Of a stretch of DNA of 64,000 nt, positions 47,982-60,171 are shown piece after piece (positions within the stretch are counted from its first letter, which is position 1; every line of letters starts with the position of its first letter). The stretch covers positions 47,694,322-47,758,321 of the forward strand of contig CM053269.1 of the NCBI GenBank assembly GCA_028583415.1. Reading direction: 5' to 3'. This DNA comes from Protea cynaroides. Its lineage: Eukaryota > Streptophyta > Magnoliopsida > Proteales > Proteaceae. The notes beneath the pieces were generated by a model that searched no databases, was not told the DNA's origin, and worked only from the letters and a program-made list of their open reading frames with translations. The position numbers and the translations under genes are program-made.

Positions 47982-50900
47982 TTGTAGCTTTTCCTTTCGA
48001 TATTTCCCCAAACGTAATGATTCCAAGGAATGAATTACTTTTTTATTGGACTAATAGGCCTCAAGGGTGTTGCAATTAGGGAGGAACAGTTTGGAGTATC
48101 TCCTGCATCATTTTTGTGGAGTTACAGCAAAAAAAGAGTAATTTCTTTATCTTTATTATTTCTGGGTGTTTTTGGAGCCATCCTTTTGGCATGATGTTGT
48201 CTTTCATATTCTGTAAGGTTGACATAAAATGCTTCCAGATACCAGAATGCAGATTGGAGATTGCGTCCACTTCCTGATGAGATGCTTAGGTAATTTGAGG
48301 TTGAGAGTATATCTATTAGATATTTCCGGCTTATTAGGACTCTTGCTTCTTAACTGACGCAGATATATTTATCCTGGAATCTTAGACTCGTCAGGTTTCT
48401 ATTTTGACAGATATGCAAGAGAAGACACCCATTATCTGTTGCATATCTATGATCTTATGAGAACGAATTTGCTTTCAGCACCTGCTGCTTCTGAAAGTGG
48501 TGTTGATCTTCTGTTAGAGGTATAGCCATAGCTCGTGATAGACCATAGCTGACTTCTGCTGTTTTGTAATAGGAAATGATATAGATTGTCTTACTATCTT
48601 GCTTTGGATTGCTGTTTAAGGATGTTTTCTTGTGAATACAATGTACTGTACAATTCTAATGCTGTTTTTGGATAAACTTCTTGAGGCAACTTTAGGCTTC
48701 AAGAAGTAAAGTTACAATGAATACTTAGTCCTGGATTATTTAAGGAGATAAGTTGCATTGACTACTCTTTTTTCGCTTGTTGGTTCTATATGCTAGATTT
48801 TCTTATTGTGAGAAGTTTTGAAGTCTTCTTAAATAAAAATAATATTCTGGTAATGTAATATATTGAGATTCAAAAATCAAAGGCAAATTACACAGCTTGG
48901 AAGAGCCAAAGGTTCCAACAGTAAGAAAAGGGAAACCAAGGACAAATTCTGCTGCATATGTTCCAAAAATAATCATTAGCCTGAAGCCACAGAAAAATAT
49001 TGCTAAAAAAGTTATTAAAGAAAAGGGAAAAAAATAAAAGAGAACTTGGCACCCTTAGAACAGTGATTCTTCTTACAAGAAAAGATGAGCTAGAAAATCA
49101 AGCACTTCCATTGTGCAAAAGTTATACTGCCCCTCCCTCCCGCCTCTATCTCTTCCTGGTCTCACACTTGCTTGACCTCTTTCATTAGCTGGTTTGGATA
49201 ACCTTAACTCTGATGCTATGCATCCTTGTGACCTGTGTCCCCTTTAAATTAGTTGGATTATTATTCTTCCAGCCTTGCCCTTCTATTAGGTGAGATTTGC
49301 AAAGCATAAATGGGGGCTCCTAGTACTGAAGCTATGCAATATCATCATATGCTTCATAGATTGAGGCTTGAATCCCCAAGTGTTACTTCAATATAAAAAA
49401 GGGTGTGCCCATGCCCAAGGCTCCGGCCTCTGCGGGATTTGGGGAAGGGCAGATGTACGCAGCCTTACCCTTGCTTCGCAGAGAGGCTGTTTCCTAATTT
49501 GAACCTGCGACCACTAGGTGGCAATGGAGCAACCTTACCTCAATATATGAAAGGTAAATAAATCACATATTGAAGCATTTCAATTAACTTTGCAGTTGCG
49601 TTTTCCATAAATGGAAAGGGTTGCAGAATTTTCAAAGCCCAGACCACCTTTTGAACCAGCAGTGTCTGCATCCAATTAAAATGTGCAAACACAGGCAAAA
49701 TGGGAAAGACTTGATTCAGGATTCTGCCCTTGTCCTTTCTTCAAACCATTTGCTTTAAGCTCGCTTAACCCATACCCATTTTATATATTATTTGTGAGAA
49801 CTTATTATTGTCTCAAGGGTCTGTTATTTTTTCAAACATCACAAGGCATCTATTCTGCCACGTGGACAGATGATGGGTACATCCGACTGTTGGTTAGAGA
49901 GGGCATGGTCTATATTAGCCATGTATCAAATTTCTGTCTAATTCAATCAAATATCCCTTGTATAAGCATGCATCTTATGTATGTCGTTGCATGTGTACCA
50001 ATATTCTAGACATTATTGTGCCTTTCCCAACTCTGAGTAGAAATAAACGGTTTAGATTATTAAAAAAAAACCATAAAAAATGGATGGCACTGTTTGTCTT
50101 GTGATTTCTGAAAATGTTACATTCCATTGTTACATGGATGCTACCCATTATGTATTTCTTTTTTGTTCAACCCATTTTGTGCCTTGGGCTGGTGATCTGT
50201 AGACAGCACTTCATGTGGTAATGCTATTACTACAACTGGGAGTAATCCAGGGACGAAGACACGTCTTCCTCCTCACCAACCTTCTCCATCCATGAGTATG
50301 ATATTCATACTAGTTGATAGTTTATTAACAATTTAGGTAGTTAGGTACTAAGGTGAACTCTGGGGTTCCTTAAAATAGTTTTGCTCTTGAAAGAATTCAA
50401 CTATTTTTGTAATTTTATATAAAAGATTATTATACCCAATTAGAAAAAATTTCATCTACACCCCATCGAAGATTGCTAACATCATCTACAACACAAGAAT
50501 ACAAAAACATCATCTATACCCCAAAACTTTTGCTGTGGTAATCAAAGAAGTCCACTCCGTTAGTTGATTCCCGTTAGAAGCTGACGTTAGGTGGATTGGA
50601 ATATTTCAGAGACGATACTACCCTTTTGGCCTGTTGAAAAGACCATTATACCCTTCTCCCACTTCTTGCACACTGCTGCCTAAGTCTCCAGAAGGTGGTT
50701 GATAAAAAAAAAAGAAGAGAGGATTCTTTGAGGTTTCCTCTTCTTCCATGATCGGTGGCAAACTCTGCATCCTTCAAAATACCAACCAAAAAAAGTACCA
50801 TAAACAGTCAATAAGCTTCCAAAAAAAATAAAAAAAAAATTCTGTAACTGAACAATAGTCGTTTTCTAAGTTTACTCCAGCCAAATCATTGAGGGCGAAA

Positions 50901-52165
50901 AGAAAAGGTGAAAATAAAGGCGAAACTTTGAATCCTCAAAAATTGTCAAAAAAATTTGCAGAGAGAGAATAGTGTCGGAAGAAGAAGCTGTACCAGCCTC
51001 CTAATCTTTTTAGCTGGAGAAGACAAAGAGAAGTTTGAGAATTCATCCTACACTTCTTTGAGATCCTTCCGCTTCATCTTCATCAAGTATCCTGCCATCT
51101 CCACTAACGAATCACGAAAAAACAACTGATGAAACCCTAACTCCAAACGATCGAATCTCCTATGATCACAACTCCATTCCAGAAAAGGAAACAATGAACT
51201 CCGAAATCCAACAACGAAATTCACAGATCCTAGAAAAATTTGTCGAAAAAAACTCCAAGAAGAAATTCCTCTTCGTCTCTATCGGGCCAGATTTCACTTT
51301 GGTTGTTTTTTTTTTCCGGAAAAGCATCTTGAAGTTGTTCTGATCTAATTCCATTCATCCATTCAACTCAATCAGTCCAAGTAGCTACCATTAATTGATT
51401 ACTAGTTATTCTGATCTGCCCCTAAATCAAACAAAAATAGAAACCAAAAAGTTTAATACATTTGAACTAAAAGCAGCACCAGTCGTTGTAAGATCTGTGC
51501 GTTCTTTAGACAACGGTTATCTTTTTCTTCTTTTATTTGAATTTTCATTGATGGATGTCTAATAATTTCTGTAGAGATGTTCGATTCATGGCTTGCTTTC
51601 GATTAAGCTATGGTGGATGGCACAGAAAATGGGCGATCAAGGACGAGAAATCCCTCTTGAAACCCAATTCCCTCTAGCATAAGCTAGAGAACGATTTGCA
51701 TCTTGAATCAAACAATGGTAATGAAGAGAATCAGATCATCTACACCCTCTTCCTTCCTCTGATCGAAGGCCCTTTCTGTGCTTGTAATGTAGTAAATAGA
51801 GAAGAAGGAAAATTCCATTGCTCCCTTGTCAGTCCCTTGCCTTGTTTTTAATTCGTAAATGACATCGATTATCTCCGATGAAATGCTGCCGTGGACGCAC
51901 AACGCAGAGGGGACTCCAATGTTAGGGGTTAGGGTTTGGGTGAGAGTGAAAGGGAAAGAGAGAGAAAATATAAGTTTGATCTGAAGGTCAAATTAGTAAA
52001 TCAACATAATTTTTTAATTTTTCAATTTATAATATGAGGGGTAAAACTGTATTTCAATAATTTTAGTGATTTTCGTCAGTTAAGTGGACCTAAGTGATGT
52101 TTTTGCAATCTTGTGGGTGTAGATAATGTTAGCGATGCTTGATGGGGTGTAGATGAAATTTTTTC

Positions 52166-52196
<31 letters not shown>

Positions 52197-55100
52197 TGCT
52201 TTTATGGTAGTGGACTTGGGATGCATATTTTTATGTCTTGTTCTTTGCTTTTGCTAAAATAAAATGGAATAAGTAGAACCAGAATTTTCTTAAAAGAAAA
52301 AGAATTATTAAAAAAGTCCTTGCTCTAATGCTCTTTTGAATTTTAAATAATAAACAATGTCTATGTGCTTCCTGGTTCTCTGATGTGATGAAGCACTTTA
52401 TTCCTCACATTTCTTATTGCTAACAGGTCTATAATCGCAGTTACGACATATGCATGCAACTTTATGAGAAAAGGCTTTTGACAGATACCTCGTATCTCCA
52501 CATATATGGGTTTGTTCTTTGCTTCATATCTTGTACTAGCAGTAGCATGGTCATCTTGAAAACTGCAGCCCCAGCAGAACACTCATGATGTATTACTCAT
52601 TATTCATTTTCCCTCAAGTCAACCTATGTTCATCAAGAAAAAGGGGTGAAAACTTTGGAACATATCTTTTTTGTATTGATTGCAGGTTAGGGGAGGCTGA
52701 CTTCAATTTGCAACAGCTGGCTGTTGTTGCAGTGAGTTATTCCTCTTCTTCTACTCACATCTATCTTCTATTAGTAAGAGGAATATTACTTGTACTGGGA
52801 TGGAGGTTGGCTCCATGCCCACATTGCTCCCGTATGTACCACAATTATGGTGCACATGCAGGCCTCACGATCCTCTGTAATGCTGCCACTTGGCAGTGGG
52901 GATCCTGACCACTAAGAGTGCATCACCAGGTGTCTTGATGCATCCCCAATAAATTTGGTGGCCTAACCTGTGAATCTCCTTTATAAAAAAAAAAAAAAAA
53001 ACCCCATTGATTGAACCTATTTGATTTATTGTTTTTTATGCTGGTCTATTGACGGTCAGACTCCCAGGTTTTGTAGAGAAAACAAAAGTTAAAAAAAAAA
53101 AATTGTTGGTTTTGGTAGGGTATTTTTATTTAAATATAAAGTTCAATTTGGATTGCAGGGGCTTTGTGATTGGAGAGATGTTGTTGCCCGAACAGAGGAT
53201 GAAAGTATTGGCTATATATTGCCAAACAAAGCTTTACTTGAAATTGGTATTGAAAGCCTATTACTATGCTCTGAATTTAAATTTCACTCCCTCAATGTTT
53301 TCCTCTATTATATCCAGAATAGGTTGGCTTACTTTCACTCTTATATGTTTCTCTGATTAAAAAGCCAGGCAGATGCCCGTCATTGCTGGGAAGCTGCAGC
53401 GTCTAGTTAGATCAAAGCATCCTTATGTTGAGCGCAATATTGGAACTGTACTCAACATTATCAAGAGTTCAATCCAAAATGTTGCTGCCTTTGAAAGTGC
53501 ACTAGAGCAACTAAAGAAGGGCCTCCTAGAAAGAGTAAGAGATACATTAAAAAGGATTAGAGATACAGCAGCAACAACAACATCAAAGTCTTATTATCCT
53601 AACTAAATGGGGTTGGTTACATGGATTCTTACCCTCCAATCAGCTCAGTTTGGGGTCATACAAGGTTTAAAAGCTATACATGTCTTTCCTCCCTGCTTCA
53701 CCTAGAGTCATCTAGGTCTGCCCCTGGTTCTTTTAGACTATTCAATCTGAATCAAATCACTCTTCCATACTAGAGCTCTAAAGGCCTCCGCTGAATATGA
53801 CCTTGCCATCTCAAAGGAATTTCTCATAGTTAATCATGTATCGACATTACTCTCAAATCAACTCTAATACGATCATTCTTTATCTTATCTTTCCTCGTTT
53901 TGTCACATCCATCTCAACATCCTCATATCAACTACACTGAGTTTATCTATATGATGCTTTTTAACTGCCCAACATTCCGGATCATACCTCATAGGAGGTC
54001 GAATGATTGTCCTATAAAATTTTTCTTTAAATTTTAAAGGTATATGCCGATCATACAACACTCCAGATACACCATTCTACTTATCCATCATATTTTAATC
54101 ATCTGTGAAACATCATCCTCTATAACACCTTCTTTATTTATGATTGAGCATAGATACCTAAAATAGTTACTTTGCGATATCTCATTTTCATCAGTTTTCA
54201 CCACTGTCCCTTGTGTGGCTCAAGTTACACACCATATACTCTGTCTTTATTCTGTTTATCTTAAAACCTTTTGATTCCAAGGTTGATCTCCATAACTTGA
54301 ACTTGATTTTAATCCTTATTTTTTCTCATCCACCAAAACAATATCATAAGCAAAGAGTATACGGCAAGGAACCTAATTTTGAATGTCTCTAATTACATCA
54401 TCCTTGATAAGTGCAAAAAAATAAAGGCTTAATCCTTGATATAACTTGATTGTAATTGGGAATACACTACCTTGACCCCGATAATTCTTACATTAGTCAC
54501 TACTCACTACACTATGCTACATATACTTGACTATGATAACATATTTACTTGAAAGATTTCTCTTCTCTATTACTTGTTAGATTAACTCTCTAGGGACTCT
54601 GTCATAAGTTTTTTCTAGGTCAATAAAGACCACATGGAGGTCCTTCTTGCAATCTCTAAATCTTTTTGTGAGCCTCAGTAAGTAAGTAGCTTCTATCGTG
54701 GATCTCCCTGGCATAAAATCAAATTGGTTATTTGTAACAATAGTTTCTTATCTCAAGTGAGTTTCAATAACTCTCTCATTATTTCATAGCATGGCTCATT
54801 AGTTTTATGCTTTTGTAGTTATTGCAACTCTAAATTAAAAAAAGGGTGTCCCAGTGCATGAAGCTCCCACTATTGCAGGGTCTGGGGACGGCAGAATATA
54901 TGCAACCTTACCCCCACAATGTGGAGAGGCTGTTTCTGTGTTTCGAACCCATGACCACCAGTTTGCAATATGGCAACCTTATCGTCACATCAAGGTTCGC
55001 CCTTTATGTTATTGAACTCTAAATATCACCTTTATTTTTATAAATCGGAATCACAATGCTTCTCATCTATTCATTTGACATTTTCCTTGTGTTCATAATC

Positions 55101-56011
55101 TTATTGTACAACTTGGTTAGCTAAGATAATTCTTAGATTCCTAAGCTCTTCCATACTTCTATTGGGACCTCATATGGGTCTAGTGTTTTGCCTATATTCA
55201 TCCTCTTTAAAACATCTTTTACTTCCGACACCCTAATTTTTTGTATATAACTATAACATGTGATGTCTTGCTGGTAATGCAACCTTCCAGGACATTATCA
55301 CTGGAAGAGTATTCATTTATTAGGTTATAGAAATAATTGTTTCATCTCTCCTTATTGTCTTCCTTTCCTTCATTTTAGCTATCTTATAGATAGTTTTTTC
55401 CCCTTCCTTTGTGCTCGGTTTGTTATGAATTATATTTCCTTGCCCTTGTTTTTCCCACAATCTTTCTTAGCTTTATTTTGATAAATTTATACCTTTTTAT
55501 AAACAAGATTAAAGATAATTAAAAAGAAAAGAAAAACATTGTAAGGTCGAGAACATCCATGATGAACATCTCTTTGATACATCAAACAAGTCCTATCAAC
55601 TCATTTATCTAAGCCATTCAGTTAGTGGGCACATCTTATATGTTTGTAGTGCATAGAGGGTATTGTTTGTGATCTTAACCTTTTTAATTAATGGATTCTA
55701 TTAAGTTAATAATATTGAATGAAATCTCTTACTTTAAGGTGGCCCCCCACCCCCAAATTCGACAGAGCTGATTGATTAGTTGGTGAGCCATGCTTGCCGT
55801 ATGGAAGGAGGGAATATGTATGGACATCGTACATGTCTCCATGAAAGACCCTGTTTTTTGGCATGTCGCTGTTTTAATAATGTAAAATCTTTCCAATGAA
55901 TAGGCATCTGACAAAAATGAGGAAGTGATTGCTGATGTATCTGAATCCTTACGAACTATGGGGGCCCCTACAAGAGTGCAGAATGCATATGCTGAAACGA
56001 TAGGGAAATGA
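41028..56011 (+). CDS. RRP6L2: RRP6-like exosome 3'-5' exonuclease, N-terminus lost, fused to LINE ORF1
   Basis: RRP6 (EXOSC10) is the nuclear exosome-associated DEDD-Y exoribonuclease acting on rRNA and aberrant RNA. Exons: 41028-41582, 43403-43558, 44751-44909, 44993-45076, 48058-48137, 48239-48289, 48411-48519, 52427-52509, 52686-52731, 53159-53246, 53365-53534, 55904-56011 (TGA); all in phase, 562 aa from ATG 41028. RRP6 homology starts near 41175 (VYDWLANVNDEVIERCDVSV) and includes KKTTGPKPRQPFHIPTIPRP. Exo I VDLEHNRYRSFQG, Exo II HGANLDIVWLQRD and Exo III YAREDTHYLL keep the D, E, D, Y and D residues; an HRDC domain follows (LGEADFNLQQLAVV..LLEIARQMP). The PMC2NT domain is missing, replaced by LINE ORF1. 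The C-terminus is about 300 residues shorter than Arabidopsis RRP6L2. One intron is GC-AG. It could be expressed or be a young pseudogene. Confidence 0.8.
42057..42087. repeat. (CT)n microsatellite
   Basis: Short CT run in the first RRP6 intron. Confidence 0.95.
43652..43793. mobile_element. hAT-type MITE, 142 bp, in an RRP6 intron
   Basis: The terminal 18 bp CATAGTTGTCAAGGCGTC are perfectly inverted at the right end. The flanks are a perfect 8-bp TSD ATCCATTG (43644-43651 and 43794-43801). The interior is built of AAGGCG and GGCGCCTAGGCG motifs, so the whole unit can fold on itself. Confidence 0.95.
46651..46840 (+). mobile_element. AU SINE
   Basis: tRNA-like head (TTAGCGCAATGGTAAGG A box; GTGGGTTTGAA B box), then the conserved AU body (ATCTGGAAACAGCCTCTCC; GTACAATAGCCCCTCCCCAA) and end (GGTACGCCCT plus T). 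AU is an angiosperm-wide SINE family. Confidence 0.85.
47917..47976. repeat. (CT)n microsatellite
   Basis: About 27 uninterrupted CT units, about 80 bp upstream of the RRP6 exon at 48058. It may serve as part of an extended pyrimidine tract. Confidence 0.95.
49401..49539 (-). mobile_element. AU SINE
   Basis: On minus: tRNA-like start (TTGCTCCATTGCCACCTAGT, GGTCGCAGGTTCAAA), AU body (GGAAACAGCCTCTCTGCGAA, GGGTAAGGCTGCGTACATCT) and 3' end GGCACACCC plus T6. Well preserved. Confidence 0.9.
50443..52165. mobile_element. Mutator-like element, 1.72 kb, in an RRP6 intron
   Basis: Inverted termini of 75-100 bp, starting GAAAAAATTTCATCTACACC on both sides and continuing with AAAAACATC and CCGTTA..ACG motifs. 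Nine-base flanks acccaatta and accctatat share 6 of 9 bases; the right one merges into a (TA)n run. The interior has no transposase. It resembles the half-element at 7707. Confidence 0.75.
52171..52196. repeat. (TA)n microsatellite
   Basis: Pure TA run abutting the right end of the Mutator-like element. Confidence 0.95.
53560..55500 (-). mobile_element. RTE-type LINE remnant in the last RRP6 intron
   Basis: Minus-strand motifs in order: NQFDFMPGRSTIEATYLL, DLHVVFIDLEKTYDRVPRE (around 54740-54590), an LFAYDIVLVDE remnant of the A/YDD catalytic motif (54350), WRSTLESKGFKINRIKTEYM (54270) and FRYLCSIINKEG (54160). The 3' end carries the RTE signature (GTAACCAACCCCATTTAGTT) followed by a TTG repeat (53592-53560). 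Many stops. An AU SINE lies inside at 54844. Confidence 0.8.
54844..55000 (-). mobile_element. AU SINE nested in the RTE-type LINE
   Basis: On minus: B-box region GGTCATGGGTTCGAA, body GAAACAGCCTCTCCACATTG and GGGTAAGGTTGCATATATTC, end CACTGGGACACCC. More diverged than the 49401 copy. Confidence 0.8.
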
Positions 56012-56565
56012 ATAGCAGCACCTGTCCTGGTCAAGGAAGAGCTTTTTGAATTTTGGTGGTGATGCTTTTGAACCGAGAGTAAGCAACAATTAAACCAAAG
56101 TCTCGGAATAGCTCTCTGTTTTCATATCTCATAATGCTCATCTGGTTCTTCTCCTTCTAATGCCCTTGTGCTTACTTGTGCTTCTCTTTTTAATTCTAGA
56201 AAGTTTACTCTTGCAAAAATGGGAAACTGTAATTTTATAATTCAGACCTTGTCTTCCGATCTATGTTATATTTTTGTTTATTTTTAAGAGAACTGTTCTT
56301 TCATAATGATTTCATGGTCAGACCCTAATACTGTCAGCCCCTATTCTCTTCTTTACTCATTCCAAATTTTGCATATGTTCTTTACAGTTCTAATTGCCCT
56401 CAGGCTTTAGCTAGATGTCGTTTAGGAGTCCCTGGAGTTTGCCCAGGAATTGTAATACTTTAACCCAGATATGGCCTATAGATATGCACATATAAGTTGA
56501 GAGTTTTCAATCAGTTTATGGCTTTTTTTTATTGATTTAATTTGTTAAGAGAATGGTTTTCTTTT
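56012..56565. other. RRP6-like gene 3' flank
   Basis: No clear further RRP6 C-terminal exons were recognised. AT-rich with no other feature. Confidence 0.4.
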
Positions 56566-56809
56566 TGGATTCACATTGTCTCCTCCCAGTCATTTTGGGA
56601 GGACATGGCAACCTCTCTTGGATGGCCACCACGTGGCTCTCGGGTGAATCCGAGACCCACGCCCGAGCCGACATCTCTTGTTGGCTTGATTTGTCGGCTG
56701 GGTGTTGATTCGAACGTGGGTCTCGAATTGATCGAGAGCCACGTAATGACTATTTGAGGGAAGTTACCACTGTCCTCCCAGAATGATTGGGAGGAGAGGA
56801 TGCGGATCC
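56566..56809. mobile_element. hAT-like MITE, ATCGTCTC family, 244 bp
   Basis: Ends TGGATTCACATTGTCTCCTC and (inverted) GGATCCGCATCCTCTCCTCC, with inverted repeats around GCCACGTGGCTCTCG. Flanks tttctttt and tttgtttt match at 7 of 8. Confidence 0.85.
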
Positions 56810-57195
56810 TTTGTTTTTTCGTTTAATTTGTTATAGAGAATGTTCTTTTCCAATGGTGGTTCGAAGTTCATTCCCTCGTACTGTTAGTTACCTTCCAAAT
56901 TCGTCTTTCTCTCTCTCCCGTTTTTTTTTTTTTGGGTGCAATTTTACTTACTATTTTTACTGGGCCTATAACATAGACACAATCATTTTGTCCTGCTTGA
57001 GACAGCTTCACAGTGATAGCCAGATCCTCTATCTTATAGAACCTTCTTTCCGAGACCACCTACTTATCATTTCAATTTTTGCTATCCAAAGCATAATACC
57101 TTCTTTCCGAGACCACCAACTTCTCATTTCAATTTTTGGTTCAATTTCAGTTATCCAAAACGTAATTTCTTGTGATTTGCAGGATCAAAACAGAT
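56810..57195. other. unassigned DNA with a short direct repeat
   Basis: CTTTCCGAGACCACC..CTT.TCATTTCAATTTTTG occurs twice (57047 and 57101). No gene. Confidence 0.5.
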
Positions 57196-57333
57196 GGTGA
57201 GCCTTATTGTTTGGTGTGATGGTAAAATTGTCGTATTATAATCTGGTGATCATAGGTTTGAAACATGAAAACAGTCGTTCTACGTTGTGGGGGTAAAGTT
57301 GCAATAACAGGATCCTGTAATGGAACACCTTTA
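57196..57333 (+). mobile_element. AU SINE, degenerate
   Basis: AU-like order: GTGTGATGGTAAAATTG (A box), GATCATAGGTTTGAAAC (B box), GAAAACAGTC.TTCTACGTTG and GGGGTAAAGTTGCAATAA. Strongly diverged. Confidence 0.6.
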
Positions 57334-57395
57334 TCTGTGGGATTCAAAAACCAGAAAGGGCTCTTCTGGACCTTAACCACATGACCTCTATAGTT

Positions 57396-57545
57396 GGCGT
57401 CCAAATCGTCTCCTGTGGTCCTGCCGCCTGCCAAGGGTCGGATTTTAGCCGGCACCCCCCCCAATGTATTGGCAGGCGGCCAGATTGATCCCAAACCCTT
57501 GGATCAGTGGCAAGAACCGCCTGCAGCAGGAGACGATTTGGTTCC
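57396..57545. mobile_element. hAT-like MITE, ATCGTCTC family, short form (150 bp)
   Basis: Ends GTCCAAATCGTCTCCTG and (inverted) AACCAAATCGTCTCCTGC; perfect 8-bp TSD CTATAGTT (57388-57395, 57546-57553). The interior GCCTGCCAAG..TTGGCAGGCGG is also inverted. Confidence 0.92.
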
Positions 57546-57690
57546 CTATAGTTGGGGATATGGGATATCTAATCTTAGGAGAGTTTCTGTTTCGGTCCTT
57601 GAGGAAACTCAAGCCCATAAAAGTCGGATATCAATACTTTCATGATCAGGGAAACCCTACTTCCCTCAAATTCATTTGCTAATTCAATAA

Positions 57691-58031
57691 GGCTTTGATT
57701 GGTTGCAAAGGGAATTAAAGGGAAAAGAGTGGAATTTTAAACTTAATAAGTAAACTTTTGTAATCGTTACATTACATGCTATCACATGATTATGTACTTA
57801 ATTCTAAATCGTTCCATATTTAGTTATAAACTTGCATTTTATTTGGCATTCAAATCCCTTGCATTTGAAAAGTAAAATAAAATTTACATTTAATAAGTAT
57901 CATTACTAAATATGATAAAAAATTTAAATAGTTTATACAATCATATTATGTTGTAGTTATTAAAGTTTCATTTTAAGTTTAAGAATTTTCCCATTCTTTC
58001 CCTTTAATTCCATGTCCAACCAAACCGAGCC
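57691..58031. mobile_element. PIF/Harbinger-like MITE, 341 bp
   Basis: Inverted ends GGCTTTGATTGGTTG and (reversed) GGCTCGGTTTGGTTGG, both followed by GGAATTAAAGGGAAA. The trinucleotide TAA is duplicated (57688-57690 and 58032-58034), as expected for PIF/Harbinger insertions. AT-rich interior. Confidence 0.75.
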
Positions 58032-58034
58032 TAA

Positions 58035-59124
58035 ATGAAAGATGCAAAAGCAATCCACCAAGTGAGAGTTTTTATTTATTTATTTATTTATTTATATTTA
58101 TATTCTCTATTGTTTGATTTTTCTTGTATTAAACCATAAATAAATCGTTGGTCTCTTATTTTCTCTTTATTCATCGTCTTCTTAATAACTCTACTTGAAA
58201 ATTATCTTTGGATTTTTTGGCATTAATTTATTTCTTTTCTCTACTTCGTTTATATTCCCATGAATCTATTTTTTTTTATTATTATATTAAATTAAAATGG
58301 AAAGACCAAACAAATCAATTGCTGCGAAAATATATCCATTGCGTTACTGAAACTGCATGTTGACTTTTTCAAAAAAAAAAAAAAAAAATCCGTCTTTCCC
58401 TTTTGGATTGTAATCATATTTTACTTGATGCTGGTTTAGAATTTGGGAATTAAAATTTTAGGTCTATACTCTATAGTATTAAAAGTTATAATATTGTTGA
58501 CTTGAAAAAAAAAATTGGAATACAATATTACCTTGAAATAATCATAAACAACGAAGACTGTTGAAAAATGAAAATGGAGAATTTTAATAAATTAATACAT
58601 TTTATGCCTCTTTAGATTGAGATGAATAGTGTATAATAGAAAAGAAAAAAATATCTGAAAAAAATAAATGAAAATATCTGCCATTTTATCAGTTGAATAT
58701 TTGGAGAGTATAGACTTTGATTGTATGACCTCTATCTATTTTGCAGTAATATAATTCTTTTTTAATGTTAAAAAAAAAATGGGTGTCGGTGAAGAGAAAT
58801 ATCTTCACCATTGGGGTTGGAAGGTATTAGATTGAAATTGGACTGGGCATTACATTTCCAAGGGAGGTCATTAATAATTTTCTCACTTGCTTTCTCTCAC
58901 AAATTTTATCCAAAATAAATATCGGATCAATAATTATGTACAAGTGGAAAGTTTTTCTCCACCTTGTGTGAAGAAGGTGAAGAGAAATGAGGAGATATGA
59001 TTCATTAAACGATGTTATAAAATGAATTTTTGGTTATGTTCATAATTCTCATTATCTCATCCAATCATTCTTCACAATGGGTGGTGGAAAGAAAACAAAA
59101 AACTTAGGTCTGTGCAGGAGACTC
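58035..59124. other. unassigned AT-rich DNA
   Basis: No gene or transposon ends found; several A and T homopolymers. Confidence 0.4.
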
Positions 59125-59275
59125 AAATCGTCTCTTGTCGTTGAAGGACCTTCAAGCATGATCCAATAGTTAGAGTTCATTCGGTATATATTTCACTACC
59201 TTAGTATGTGCGTTAGGTGAACTCTAGTAGTTGGATCACAGCTGGATGAACTGGACAACATGAGACGATTTTTTA
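59125..59275. mobile_element. hAT-like MITE, ATCGTCTC family, short form, older copy
   Basis: CAAATCGTCTCTTGT at the left and (inverted) AAAATCGTCTCATGT at the right. Inner inverted repeat GATCCAA.AGTTAGAGTTCA / TGAACTCTAGTAGTTGGATC. TSD not identifiable. Confidence 0.7.
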
Positions 59276-60163
59276 TCTTATCTAAGACAAGAGAGAGAAA
59301 GTTCCCAATAAAAGGACAAGATCATAAATGAAATACCGTATACCGATAATACCTCTAATTGTTTCATGCATAATTAACGAATTTGGATTTCATCACTTGA
59401 GCACATGGTACCCCTAAACTTAAGGTGAAGAAATTTTGTTAGATGTAACTAGTTTAGTGTGCCGGTATTCCATCACTTGAGCAGCAAATTTGGATTTGGG
59501 AATAATTTAGAAGAAGAATAATTCAGGATGAATCATTTTAATAATTTAAGAATTTGGTAAAAAAACAGATTTAAAATAATTTATAAATACTGATCCGTTC
59601 AAGAATTATTCATTTGTCTAAAAAAATTGAGACAAAAAATTTGGATGTTTATTGATGGCATTGTGGTAATCGACAAGAGACTAAGGAAACAATTATGTAT
59701 AATAGTATATATTATAATGCACTCTTAAGTAAAATAATCATTCCATATAATAATGTATATTTTATTATATAATATAGTCGTGGAGCCACAGAGCGAGATG
59801 GGAGTATGGGATTAGGGAGCAGATTTGACCGTGAGTTTTGGATCCTTCTTGCCTATCTAGATTCCGGAGACTTGCGGCTCACTCATAGATGTGTTTTAGA
59901 CTTTAGTCCCACACCCGAAGCCCAATGAAAAACTAGAGTTGAGTGAGACAACCCTAACATAAAGGTGCTCACCTATTCGTTGTCAGTGGTGGGCGTTAAA
60001 TGTCCTTTCTCAAGTGGGGAGTGTGGGATACAGAGGAGGGACTCGGATCTTCTATAGTGATTATCAATGGTAGTGAAATCTTGTCATTTTGTTTCTTCTC
60101 TTCAACTCTTCTTTCTACTTACCTAAAAAAAAAAAAAAAACTTCAGTGATTCCTTATTGCCAT
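59276..60163. other. unassigned DNA
   Basis: A segment from about 59780 to 60140 with CGTGGAGCCACAG..GTGTGGGAT looks repeat-derived, but no ends were defined. Confidence 0.4.
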
Positions 60164-60171
60164 TGTTATCA

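Larger units (their letters stand above)
45077..48057. other. long RRP6 intron
   Basis: A 2.98-kb intron. Apart from an AU SINE and a CT run, no element ends or exons were found. A stretch at 46860-47180 with GCCACGTGGCAGGTCATATGG looks repeat-derived. Confidence 0.5.

Noticed and set aside
53373..53606. Single-exon gene starting MPVIAGKLQRL
   Set aside because: It is the HRDC-downstream exon of the RRP6-like gene; its end past 53534 is LINE-derived intron sequence.
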